This document shows, one piece after another, positions 1 to 6,989 of a stretch of DNA of 24,285 nt. The DNA comes from a virus. Both the position numbers and the translations under genes were made by a program. The stretch lies in the IMG/VR virus record IMGVR_UViG_3300001833_000004, positions 1,986-26,270 of that record; one strand, written 5' to 3'. Numbering within the stretch: the first letter of the stretch is position 1; the number at the start of each line of letters is the position of its first letter. The notes under the pieces are model-generated. The model was not told where the DNA came from, searched no databases, and saw nothing but the letters and a program-made list of their open reading frames with translations.

Positions 1-43
1 TTTAATCCGTATATTAAATTCGTCCTATTAACAACTTAATTCC

Positions 44-52
44 CGCTACGGC
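44..52 (+). repeat. 9-mer CGCTACGGC, copy 1 (upstream of scaffold gene)
   Basis: The 9-mer CGCTACGGC sits just upstream of the scaffold gene, preceded by an AT-rich stretch with TTAA a few bases before it. An identical 9-mer lies in the leader of the capsid gene at 1266-1274, also a few bases after TTAA. Copy 1 ends only 15 nt before the start codon and abuts the AAGGAG ribosome binding site at 56-61, so a promoter would give a very short leader. Function is unknown; a shared regulatory or processing element is possible. Confidence 0.35.
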
Positions 53-67
53 TGGAAGGAGAAAAAA

Positions 68-1138
68 ATGGCAGTACCACAAAGCAAGGAAGACATGGCA
101 AATGCTGTTGACGCGATAGCCTCAAAGCAAATGGGTGTCCCTCCCCAAGCAGGCGGCGCAACAGCCCCGCAACAAGCCCCTCAACAACAAGCAGAAACAA
201 AAGAAACAAACCAAGAAAAAGCCGCAAGTACAGGATCGCCTAACACAGAAGGTGATAAGGTTGCCGCTGAAGCTGTGGTTTATGAAATAGATTTTGGTGA
301 AAAAGATAAAGACGGAAACTCGGTTATGAAGACATTAACCGACAAGCAAATCAAAGGAACCTTTGAACGCTATTCCGCAATGAACCACCAGAACGCCCAA
401 TACAAACCAGTTATGGATTTGGTAAGGCAGATACAGCAAGCAAACCCTGACTTGCGAGACCCAGCAAAATTTGCAGACCAGATGAAAAACATCTACATGG
501 CCCAAGTGAAAAACCCAACTATGGGAAACACAGAGGGCGAAAGGTCTCAGGGACCAACAGATTCAAAAATGACTCAACCATTGAATGACCAACTGTCAAA
601 ATGGGAAGAGGATAACGCCGTTCAACTCCCTCCAGGCTACAAAGAAATGTTAGTTAATGGTGGTGGAGAGATGAAGGCTATTAAACAACAATTAGCCCAA
701 ACGCAAAACGCACTTCGGGCAATGATGGCTAGAACTCAAGGTGTAGCTGATGCCGCAAGAGATCAGGTGCAAAATGCCACCCAAGACAAGACGATGGCTA
801 TTAAGCAGTCAATCGCTAATAATTTAGATCAGGCACAAGCGGCTTTACGTCTTCCAGACGACAAGGCAAATGACTTTATGGTTTTTGCCGCAGAACGTGG
901 CTTTACTATGGAAGACTTTGCTGACCAAACGCTTACTATGAGAGTAATGCAAGACTACGCAAATAATATGAATAGTCCAGAAATGGAAAGAATACGGGGT
1001 ATAGCTATGAACCGTCAGGCATACACAGGTTCGCTTGGCTCCTCACCTGGAGGAGGCTCATCTGCCGCTCCAGCAGAAGAGATGAGTACATTCGACAAGA
1101 TGGCTAATGCCGCAATGTCGAAAAGAGGAATGGCTTAG
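68..1138 (+). CDS. Putative capsid scaffolding / head assembly protein
   Basis: This 356-residue protein is inferred to be the scaffold that guides procapsid assembly, mainly from its place directly before the major capsid gene and its composition. It is hydrophilic and almost free of Cys and Trp. Residues 25-65 are Gln/Ala/Pro/Glu-rich and look disordered. A more ordered section around 70-150 includes YEIDFGEKDKDG. Residues 200-275 form a long Gln/Ala-rich helix with coiled-coil character, and the tail is Gly/Ser-rich followed by a short helix (STFDKMANAAMSKRG), a usual place for a capsid-binding helix in scaffolds. The ATG at 68 has an excellent AAGGAG site at 56-61 with 6-nt spacing. A terminator follows at 1154-1205. 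No sequence family was recognised with certainty; the role rests on position and composition. ERSQGPT at 158-164 recurs in the 645-aa virion protein. Confidence 0.7.
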   Translation: MAVPQSKEDMANAVDAIASKQMGVPPQAGGATAPQQAPQQQAETKETNQEKAASTGSPNTEGDKVAAEAVVYEIDFGEKDKDGNSVMKTLTDKQIKGTFERYSAMNHQNAQYKPVMDLVRQIQQANPDLRDPAKFADQMKNIYMAQVKNPTMGNTEGERSQGPTDSKMTQPLNDQLSKWEEDNAVQLPPGYKEMLVNGGGEMKAIKQQLAQTQNALRAMMARTQGVADAARDQVQNATQDKTMAIKQSIANNLDQAQAALRLPDDKANDFMVFAAERGFTMEDFADQTLTMRVMQDYANNMNSPEMERIRGIAMNRQAYTGSLGSSPGGGSSAAPAEEMSTFDKMANAAMSKRGMA

Positions 1139-1153
1139 ACTCCTCCCTAACTG

Positions 1154-1205
1154 ACCCTCGGCTCGGATTTTGGGTGTCCCCTTCCGTCCGAGGGTATTTT
1201 TTTTT
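1154..1205 (+). terminator. Rho-independent-type terminator after the scaffold gene
   Basis: ACCCTCGG (1154-1161) is perfectly complementary to CCGAGGGT (1188-1195), and a run of nine T follows at 1197-1205. The 26-nt loop can fold further, with GGG/CCC around TGT. It lies 16 nt after the scaffold stop codon. The long loop makes it a somewhat weaker candidate than the capsid-gene terminator at 2584. Confidence 0.7.
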
Positions 1206-1365
1206 AAAATAGGGACGAAAAACTTTTTTAGATAGTCTAATATCCAAAACATACGATTAACGCAACGCTACGGCCTTGCACGTAACAACAGATGTTTAGG
1301 GATGACAATGGCCCCTAACTCGCTCTAACCCTTTTTTTTAACCTAAACCATTAGGAGGATTAGTC
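1206..1365 (+). promoter_or_regulatory. Capsid gene leader: possible promoter, hairpin, strong RBS
   Basis: This 160-nt non-coding stretch separates the scaffold terminator from the capsid start codon, so the capsid gene probably has its own promoter here or depends on read-through. It holds an AGGGACGA motif (1211-1217), the second CGCTACGGC copy (1266-1274), and a hairpin of TTAGGG (1296-1301) with CCCTAA (1313-1318) around an 11-nt loop. A pyrimidine-rich stretch with eight T follows, then the AGGAGG ribosome binding site at 1353-1358, 7 nt before the ATG. No convincing sigma-70 -35/-10 pair was found; TAATAT at 1238 lacks a -35. A phage polymerase promoter could be present but cannot be defined from two sites. 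Confidence 0.45.
1266..1274 (+). repeat. 9-mer CGCTACGGC, copy 2 (capsid gene leader)
   Basis: This is an exact second copy of the 9-mer at 44-52, 92 nt before the capsid start codon and again a few bases after TTAA. The match is short, so chance is not excluded, but both copies are intergenic and both precede head genes. Confidence 0.35.
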
Positions 1366-2553
1366 ATGGCGGCTATTCAAGGACTTAGGGGTACAGGTGA
1401 GTTTACGACTGACTTTAGACCCCGAAACTACAGAGAGCTTTTCACGCTCTTGGAGCCTAACGGTAATGCGCCTCTAAATGCTTTGCTTGCTATGGGTTCG
1501 TCTGAGGGAACAGATGACCCTGAGTATAAGAATTTTAGAGATGAATTGCCAGATAGGAAAATGAAAGTTGATGGTGCAGTAGCTAGTACATCTACTACTA
1601 CTATTACTATTGACTCTTCTGACGATAACAAATTCGCAATCTCTGGTTCCATTGTTGTAAACAGTGAGACTGGTGAGGTGATGCACGTTACCGCAGACAC
1701 AACTGGTACTACATTAACTGTAACTCGAAACATTGGTGGGACTACTCACCAAATAGCGGACAATGCTGAACTCTTCATTGCTGGCTTTGCGGCGGCTGAA
1801 GGTGCGTCCAGCCCTACTGCTATTTCGTTCGACGCAGTTGTATCCAACAACTATTGCCAAATCTTTAGGACAGCTTTTCAAGTTTCAAACACCTTGCAAA
1901 GCACTTACCTAAGAACTGGTGACAAGTTGGATGAAGCAATGACAAAAGCTCTTAAGCTCCACATGAGCGACATCGAGAGAGCTATGTTCTTTGGCATGAA
2001 GCATGAGGACGCAACTACTGTTAATCAGCCAGTGCGTTTCACAGGTGGTATCATCAACAGTCTTACTAATGTTGTGGACGTTTCTACAGACTTCGCTTCA
2101 TATGGCGGCTCTAATGCTGGTCAAATGACTGAAGCTGGATTTGATGACTTGCTCATCTCATCTGTCTTTAAGTATGGCTCTAAGCAAAAGATCGCTTTTG
2201 TCGGTGAAACTGTGGCTAACCAGCTACAGCAAATCGGTAAAGACCGTTGGCAACCAACGCAGTACGAAGGAGCGTATGGAGTGAATCTGACGCAGTACAC
2301 AACTTTTGCGGGCGATTTAATGGTACATTTGCACCCTCAGTTCAGACAAGTTCCTGGCATGAAGACTGCAATGGTTATCATTGATTTTCCATATCTGTCT
2401 TATCGCTACCTAGAAGGTCGTGATACTCAGTTGTTAGAAAATCGCCAAGCACCTGACGCAGACAGCACCAAACATGAGTATTTGACTGAGTGCGGTCTGG
2501 AGATGCTTCAAGATAAGGTACATTCGTACATTAAGAATTGGTCAACCCGATAG
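1366..2553 (+). CDS. Major capsid protein, SU10/DUF5309 type
   Basis: This 395-residue protein is called as the major capsid protein that forms the icosahedral shell. It fits my recollection of the SU10-type (DUF5309) family, with an HK97-like fold. The N-terminal arm (RNYRELFTLLEPNGNAPLNALL) resembles the family's opening in which Leu-x-Pro precedes a loading helix. Residues 70-145 form a Thr/Val-rich beta insertion containing GEVMHVTA and TRNIGGTTHQIA, the family's usual 'E-hmrVt...VxRgxxGTT' pattern. After it come NNYCQIFRTAFQVS and a long helix including DEAMTKALKLHMSDIERAMF, the spine-helix region. The C-terminus is regular and complete, and the length is normal for the family. The start has a strong AGGAGG site. 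The gene is bracketed by terminators at 1154-1205 and 2584-2611, giving it a largely independent transcript, as expected for the most abundant virion protein. Confidence 0.88.
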   Translation: MAAIQGLRGTGEFTTDFRPRNYRELFTLLEPNGNAPLNALLAMGSSEGTDDPEYKNFRDELPDRKMKVDGAVASTSTTTITIDSSDDNKFAISGSIVVNSETGEVMHVTADTTGTTLTVTRNIGGTTHQIADNAELFIAGFAAAEGASSPTAISFDAVVSNNYCQIFRTAFQVSNTLQSTYLRTGDKLDEAMTKALKLHMSDIERAMFFGMKHEDATTVNQPVRFTGGIINSLTNVVDVSTDFASYGGSNAGQMTEAGFDDLLISSVFKYGSKQKIAFVGETVANQLQQIGKDRWQPTQYEGAYGVNLTQYTTFAGDLMVHLHPQFRQVPGMKTAMVIIDFPYLSYRYLEGRDTQLLENRQAPDADSTKHEYLTECGLEMLQDKVHSYIKNWSTR

Positions 2554-2583
2554 GGACGACCACTTCCTAAAAGTGAGTATACT

Positions 2584-2611
2584 AAAGGGGTGCATAAGCG
2601 CCCCTTTTTTT
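2584..2611 (+). terminator. Strong intrinsic terminator after the capsid gene
   Basis: AAAGGGGTGC (2584-2593) pairs with GCGCCCCTTT (2598-2607) around an ATAA tetraloop, with one G.U pair, and the T-run continues through 2611. A smaller hairpin (CACTT/AAGTG around CCTAA) precedes it near 2562-2576. Its place directly after the capsid gene matches T7, where the main late terminator follows gene 10. Partial read-through must occur, since the tail genes downstream show no clear promoter of their own. Confidence 0.88.
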
Positions 2612-2624
2612 ATTGGAGGAAAAC

Positions 2625-2942
2625 ATGGCAACAAAACCTAAAAGAGCAAGAAATGCTAAAGGTCACTATAAAGCTGACGACCCCACAACTCCCGACATTA
2701 ACGAGGCTTTTGAGCAAGACGAAAAACCTGTCGTAAAACCAAAGGCCACTGCTTTCAAGCCAGAACTTGTTTGGTTTGAGTCTAGGGAGAAAGAACCTAG
2801 CATGTTTGAAGTCGCTGGATATGGAGCATTGAGAAATTTTTCTAGTGGTCGTCTTGAGTGGAAGGTCAAGGCTGATGACGTAGAACGATTTATGGCAAAT
2901 CACTTTGTCAAAACGGGTCGAGTAGTTAAGAAGGCAGGCTAA
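2625..2942 (+). CDS. Small virion-region protein of unknown function
   Basis: This is a 105-residue protein not assigned to a family. Residues 1-20 are very basic (KPKRARNAKGHYK), followed by an acidic Asp/Pro/Glu patch and a Lys/Pro linker. From about residue 45 it looks folded: ELVWFESREKEPSMFEVAGYGALRNF, then GRLEWKVKADDVERFMANHF. The ATG at 2625 is chosen over an in-frame TTG at 2613 because GGAGG at 2615-2619 lies 5 nt before it. It sits between the capsid gene and the head-tail adaptor, 2 nt before the next start codon, so a minor head, decoration or head-completion role is possible. That is inference from position only. Confidence 0.7.
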   Translation: MATKPKRARNAKGHYKADDPTTPDINEAFEQDEKPVVKPKATAFKPELVWFESREKEPSMFEVAGYGALRNFSSGRLEWKVKADDVERFMANHFVKTGRVVKKAG

Positions 2943-2944
2943 TC

Positions 2945-3439
2945 ATGGCTCCAACTGAAACCGATACACCAGCTACGTTTACCAGTAACACGAACCCCCA
3001 TGTACGTGACAAAAACTCTCCTTTGTCCGCGCTAATCATGCAGGCTTTACGCCGATATGGGGACTTCCACCCTGGTACGGTTGATGGCGATGTTATGCTT
3101 ATGATGTTGGAATTTGCCAACACTATAATAGATGACATCCGCCAGCACCCATATCACGATATAAATTATCCTCTTGACTACTACGAATCTGTAGAAGAAG
3201 TCAGGGCTATTCCTGATCCTATTTTAGTTAATGGATTGCTCTATCACTATGCCCTTCAGCAAGGTAGCGATAAGCTACAGATGTATCTTCCTATGTATTA
3301 TCAAACTATGAATAGACTGCTTTGGCAGGCTAAGAATGGAAACACGGAACTAAAAATGCGTGTCATGGATGAGGGTACAAACAAAAGAAACCTTAATGGA
3401 GGGACGACAAGTACATTCAATGGGACCGTTAAACCGTGA
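2945..3439 (+). CDS. Putative head-tail adaptor (tail tubular protein A-like)
   Basis: This 164-residue protein is inferred to form the adaptor ring under the portal, the role of T7 gp11. After a disordered Thr/Pro-rich head it is mainly helical: SPLSALIMQALRRYGDF, GDVMLMMLEFANTIIDDIR, and a long helix region containing DKLQMYLPMYYQTMNRLLWQ. The tail is Thr/Asn/Gly-rich and probably extended. Adaptors of this kind are short helical bundles, and the next gene is a nozzle-like protein, the usual pairing. T7 gp11 is about 196 residues, so this version is slightly short. Its TGA overlaps the GTG start of the next gene in a GTGA junction, which indicates translational coupling. Confidence 0.65.
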   Translation: MAPTETDTPATFTSNTNPHVRDKNSPLSALIMQALRRYGDFHPGTVDGDVMLMMLEFANTIIDDIRQHPYHDINYPLDYYESVEEVRAIPDPILVNGLLYHYALQQGSDKLQMYLPMYYQTMNRLLWQAKNGNTELKMRVMDEGTNKRNLNGGTTSTFNGTVKP

Positions 3440-4947
3440 CATCATCAGTAAAGTCTGCCTCTGGGCTGAAACTAAAGACATACGCATATGAGAATTTTCA
3501 AGGACTAGACACGAGTAGAGATGTCACCTCCCTGGACACTGGTAAGGACCAACACCTTACCATTGTTGACAATGCTACTTGTGACTGGCGGGGTCAGATA
3601 GTGCGCGACCCCGCCCACAAATTTTTAGAGGGACAACATCCTGTAAACCACATTGCCTTCTTTAACAAACAAGAGATTGTTTACGTTGAAGAAGACGGCG
3701 CGGCTTTAAATTTTAAATCAGAGCGCGACCACACGCTGACTGGTGTGTATGACAAAGAAGAAGTTGTCTCATCTACAATATTTAACCAAATGGCTTTCTT
3801 CGCTGTAAGAGGTCAACCAGTTTATAGATATGATGGTATCGTTTTTTCTAGCAACGAGTCACCAGCATTAAACGATTTAAGGCCAGCATACATGGCTTCA
3901 GTTCAAAGAAGACTAGCTGTTGCGGGCATCCCTGGACGAGAAACGGAGGTACATTTATCGAGAGTAGACCAAGATGAAATATTTCCAGACGACGAAGCTG
4001 ACGACGAAACAAATGTCCTTCGTGCTGGGTTCTTCGACATCGCCAACCAGTTAGGTACGGCGGATCAGATAACTGGTCTTGGATCATTTGAACAAAACCA
4101 GTTGGTAATTTTTACAGCGGATAGGGCGTTAATCTTTAGGATTGACCCTGACTTTACAAGATGGACAATAAACGACAGCGCGAACATACATATAGGTTGT
4201 GCCAGCCACAATACTATAGTGAACGCGGGGACGGACCTACTTTTCTGCTCACGATCTGGGATTCACAGCATCAAACGAAGCGAAGAGAACGGCATCCTCG
4301 TATATTCTTACAGTCTCTCGGACAAGATAGACCTCCTGTATCGAGAACTGTTCAACTCGGTAGAAAACCCAGAAAAGATTTCCGCCGTCTTTGACCAAGA
4401 CGAGGGGCAGTATCATATATTCTTCCCGCAGAGTGGAGACTTTATCACAAGACGACTAACTTTGGCGCTCAACCCCGAAGGGGGTGACGCTCAACCAAAG
4501 TTTAGTACGGGTTCTTTCCTCAATCAAAGATGCGGTGCGTTCCTTAACGGGCGTTTTGTTGTTGGTACAGTAGGTGGTATCTACGATGTTTTTAAAGTTG
4601 AATCAGAAAAAGAGGGTGCATTTACCCCCGATATGACTGTAACAACCCCACTACTCTGGCACGGAAGTTTGCAGAATACCAAGGAAACCCACAGCATTTT
4701 AATCCAAGCGGCTGGCAAAGGAACAATCACAGTCGATGCTCAAGACCAAAACGGAAAAGTCATTGGGGAAATGATTATAGAAGTAGATGATACAAAGGAC
4801 GACAATTACTTTGTTGATGTGCCATTATCTCGTCAATACGAACGTAAGTGGCAACACCGTTATCTAGCGGCCCAGTATAGGTTTAGAAGCGCTGGTGGGC
4901 GCGGTCTTCTCAGGATTATCGGGTTTGCAATTACAGTGAGGGATTAA
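3436..4947 (+). CDS. Tail nozzle / tail tubular protein B-like
   Basis: This 503-residue protein is inferred to form the tail nozzle, the role of T7 gp12 or P22 gp10. It is dominated by short beta strands in a propeller-like pattern: the N-terminal block with FQGLDTSRDVTSL and 'DWRGQIVRDPAHKF' matches the usual opening in which a list of values is followed by a propeller. Strand-turn units continue through LGSFEQNQLVIFTADRALIF and DLLFCSRSGIHSIKRS. The C-terminal part (from about 395) is a separate beta domain with WHGSLQNTKETHSILIQAAG, a form seen in phage stabilisation and nozzle proteins. An acidic loop, DDEADDET, lies near residue 185. The start is GTG, fixed by the GTGA overlap with the adaptor gene. 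The next gene, a tail fibre, begins one base after the stop codon. Confidence 0.75.
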   Translation: MTSSVKSASGLKLKTYAYENFQGLDTSRDVTSLDTGKDQHLTIVDNATCDWRGQIVRDPAHKFLEGQHPVNHIAFFNKQEIVYVEEDGAALNFKSERDHTLTGVYDKEEVVSSTIFNQMAFFAVRGQPVYRYDGIVFSSNESPALNDLRPAYMASVQRRLAVAGIPGRETEVHLSRVDQDEIFPDDEADDETNVLRAGFFDIANQLGTADQITGLGSFEQNQLVIFTADRALIFRIDPDFTRWTINDSANIHIGCASHNTIVNAGTDLLFCSRSGIHSIKRSEENGILVYSYSLSDKIDLLYRELFNSVENPEKISAVFDQDEGQYHIFFPQSGDFITRRLTLALNPEGGDAQPKFSTGSFLNQRCGAFLNGRFVVGTVGGIYDVFKVESEKEGAFTPDMTVTTPLLWHGSLQNTKETHSILIQAAGKGTITVDAQDQNGKVIGEMIIEVDDTKDDNYFVDVPLSRQYERKWQHRYLAAQYRFRSAGGRGLLRIIGFAITVRD

Positions 4948-4948
4948 G

Positions 4949-6511
4949 ATGGCAAGAATTAGACAACAGTACCCCCAAAATTATGGAAGTTCTGGTAACA
5001 TAAACACTGAATTTGAATCAGTTATCAGATACCTAAACGCCGCTGAGATTGGCGATAACACCATCGGGGAACTTCTAGGCAAAATTTTTGACAACGCTGG
5101 TAACTGGAATGGTCCAGTCGAATTTAGAAAAGATAGTTCGTCTGGCATCCAATATAGAGTTGGCGAATATGCAAACGCCGACACTGGCTGGCAAACTCTT
5201 GCAACATTAGCCGAGCTTCGTGGCGAGGATGGTGCGCAGGCATCTGAAATCGGTGCGCCAATATTTTTTGGAAGAGTTGATTTTACACCTACGGCTGGAC
5301 AAACAGAGTTTGAATATGCTCATTCAACGACAGACTCATTGTTGGTATACCAAAACGGTATATTAAAAGCAGAGGGCGCTCTTAATGATTACACCACAAG
5401 CGCTACTGGTGGGTCATCTGGTGCGGGGTCAGTTACATTTAACACGGGCCTTACAACAAGTGACTCTGTTACAATATTTAAAGTTCGATCAACTTCGATT
5501 ACTGGGTACACACGCTCAGACACAGTGACGACTGCAACACAGATTAACTTTCCATTTACTCATGATGAGAACACTAAGTTACAAGTTTACTTAAACGGTA
5601 TTTTGCAGAAAGAAGGGGGAACAGATGACTACACCACAATCCCTGCGCAAAATGTTATTCAGTTTAATACAGGTGTGCCAGCGAACAACCTAGTTACCAT
5701 AATCACAGTAGAGAACACTTCTGTCCAAGCTGTGACAGGTTTGATGTTTGAGGAAAACTTTGTCCACACGGATACGGGGTTAATTAAGTTTCCAAAACTC
5801 AGCATAGCTGATGGAGACATAGCTCAGGCAAAAGTTGCTAACCTAACATCAAGTCTAACAGAAAAAGCCAAAATAACAGTTGGATCGAATACACCGACAA
5901 ACCCTGCCACTGGTGATTTATGGCACGATACATCTATTAATCCAAATCAGTTGAAGTTTTATGACGGGACAATGTTCCTCAGAACTTCACCAGAATCTTC
6001 ATTGCCTACTTTCCAAACAACTGATGCTGGTAAATTTGTTAAAGTTAATAATACTGGAACTTCTCTTGAGTATGGTAATCCTGATTTCTCAGGTCTTATC
6101 CCGATTAACCAAAAAGGTGCATCATCTGGCGTGGCCTCTTTGGATTCTCAAGGTAAGCTACCACAGAATCAGTTGCCAACAACTCTTGCATCGGACAGTT
6201 TTTACGCAATCATTACAACAGCCGCAAACAGCCCGTATGTAATTAAAAGAATTTTTAAACAAAAAATAACCATTGATGGTATTGCATTGCAAACTTCTAC
6301 TGGTACTTGCTCGGTACAGATAGCAGTAGATGGGGTGGGTTACGGTGATGTTCATGCGGTGAGTTCTGTACCTACAGAAATATCTGCGCTAGGTTCAGTT
6401 ATTGAGGTCAATGCAACATCTCAATCTCACAGCGTTGGATTTATTGTAACAAACAATAGCTCTGCTGGAAATCTGGAGGTGGTACTCGCAGTAGCAATAT
6501 CCGCAGTTTAA
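4949..6511 (+). CDS. Tail fibre protein
   Basis: This 520-residue beta-rich fibre probably attaches to the nozzle and contacts the host surface. The N-terminal 100 residues would anchor it, including SGIQYRVGEYANADTGWQTL. Two copies of a beta module then follow (about residues 112-180 and 192-256). Each has the pattern of T7-fibre-type repeats: aromatic-rich strands, 'LLVYQNGIL' or 'LQVYLNGIL', a DDYTT/NDYTT turn and 'VTFNTG'/'IQFNTG'. A third block has NPATGDLWHDTS followed by FYDGTMF, a common fibre motif. Near residue 385 comes the GVASLDSQGKLPQNQLP linker, widespread in phage fibres before the receptor domain. The last 110 residues form a compact beta domain, the likely receptor-binding tip. 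No chaperone gene follows, and no glycan-degrading motif was seen. Confidence 0.82.
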   Translation: MARIRQQYPQNYGSSGNINTEFESVIRYLNAAEIGDNTIGELLGKIFDNAGNWNGPVEFRKDSSSGIQYRVGEYANADTGWQTLATLAELRGEDGAQASEIGAPIFFGRVDFTPTAGQTEFEYAHSTTDSLLVYQNGILKAEGALNDYTTSATGGSSGAGSVTFNTGLTTSDSVTIFKVRSTSITGYTRSDTVTTATQINFPFTHDENTKLQVYLNGILQKEGGTDDYTTIPAQNVIQFNTGVPANNLVTIITVENTSVQAVTGLMFEENFVHTDTGLIKFPKLSIADGDIAQAKVANLTSSLTEKAKITVGSNTPTNPATGDLWHDTSINPNQLKFYDGTMFLRTSPESSLPTFQTTDAGKFVKVNNTGTSLEYGNPDFSGLIPINQKGASSGVASLDSQGKLPQNQLPTTLASDSFYAIITTAANSPYVIKRIFKQKITIDGIALQTSTGTCSVQIAVDGVGYGDVHAVSSVPTEISALGSVIEVNATSQSHSVGFIVTNNSSAGNLEVVLAVAISAV

Positions 6512-6523
6512 TAAGGTAACTTA

Positions 6524-6988
6524 ATGAAAATACGATACGCAAAGAAAAGTGATATAAAAATTGGAGTAGATTTAGGGGCAGTAATGTGGGCGGAAAGCAG
6601 TTTTATTTCATCCGACTACAGTAAGGAGAAGTTATACAAGTGGGCTGATAGCCTAATAGATGATGAAAATGGATTTGTTGCTGTTGCAGTGGACGACAAT
6701 GACATACTTTTTGGTATGTACTTAGGGTGTTTAGAGCAACACTTCTTTGGGAACGATATTTATGCAAGGGATTATTTATGGTTTGTTGAACCATCAAAAA
6801 GAGGCGGAATGGCGGCAGTCAAACTTGTTAAGAAGTTTGAGGAGTGGGCTAAAGAAAAGGGAGCAACGGAGTTGCGTCCAGGTATATCGACAGGTGTATA
6901 CATGGATAAAATCAAAGGTTTGTATGAGAGACTTGGCTATGAACACGTTGGGTATCTCTTCAAAAAGCAGATAGAAAAGGAGGCATGA
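6524..6988 (+). CDS. GNAT-family N-acetyltransferase
   Basis: This 154-residue protein is a GNAT-family acetyltransferase, which transfers the acetyl group from acetyl-CoA to an amine. The core motif is clear: a beta-4 strand YLWFVEP (84-90), then K92-R-G-G-M-A97, the pyrophosphate-binding loop ([QRK]-x-x-G-x-[GA]), and helix 3 (AVKLVKKFEEWAKEKG). The later strand/helix with YERLGYEHVGYLFKK is the usual motif B ('hYxrhGF'). Length is normal for a single-domain GNAT. The substrate cannot be read from sequence. It lies between the fibre and internal virion genes with 12-nt and 1-nt gaps, so it is expressed late with structural proteins; it might modify a virion or host protein. GNATs at this position occur in other podoviruses. 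Confidence 0.85.
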   Translation: MKIRYAKKSDIKIGVDLGAVMWAESSFISSDYSKEKLYKWADSLIDDENGFVAVAVDDNDILFGMYLGCLEQHFFGNDIYARDYLWFVEPSKRGGMAAVKLVKKFEEWAKEKGATELRPGISTGVYMDKIKGLYERLGYEHVGYLFKKQIEKEA

Positions 6989-6989
6989 C

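Noticed and set aside
1238-1280. Sigma-70 promoter in the capsid leader (TAATAT at 1238, TTGCAC at 1275)
   Set aside because: Neither element has a partner at acceptable spacing.
4161-4394. 77-codon plus-strand frame inside the nozzle gene
   Set aside because: Out of frame with a gene of clear beta-propeller pattern; very Arg/Gln-rich and without a motif.
5961-6242. 93-codon plus-strand frame inside the fibre gene
   Set aside because: Out-of-frame shadow with Leu-rich low-complexity sequence; the fibre frame has recognised motifs there.
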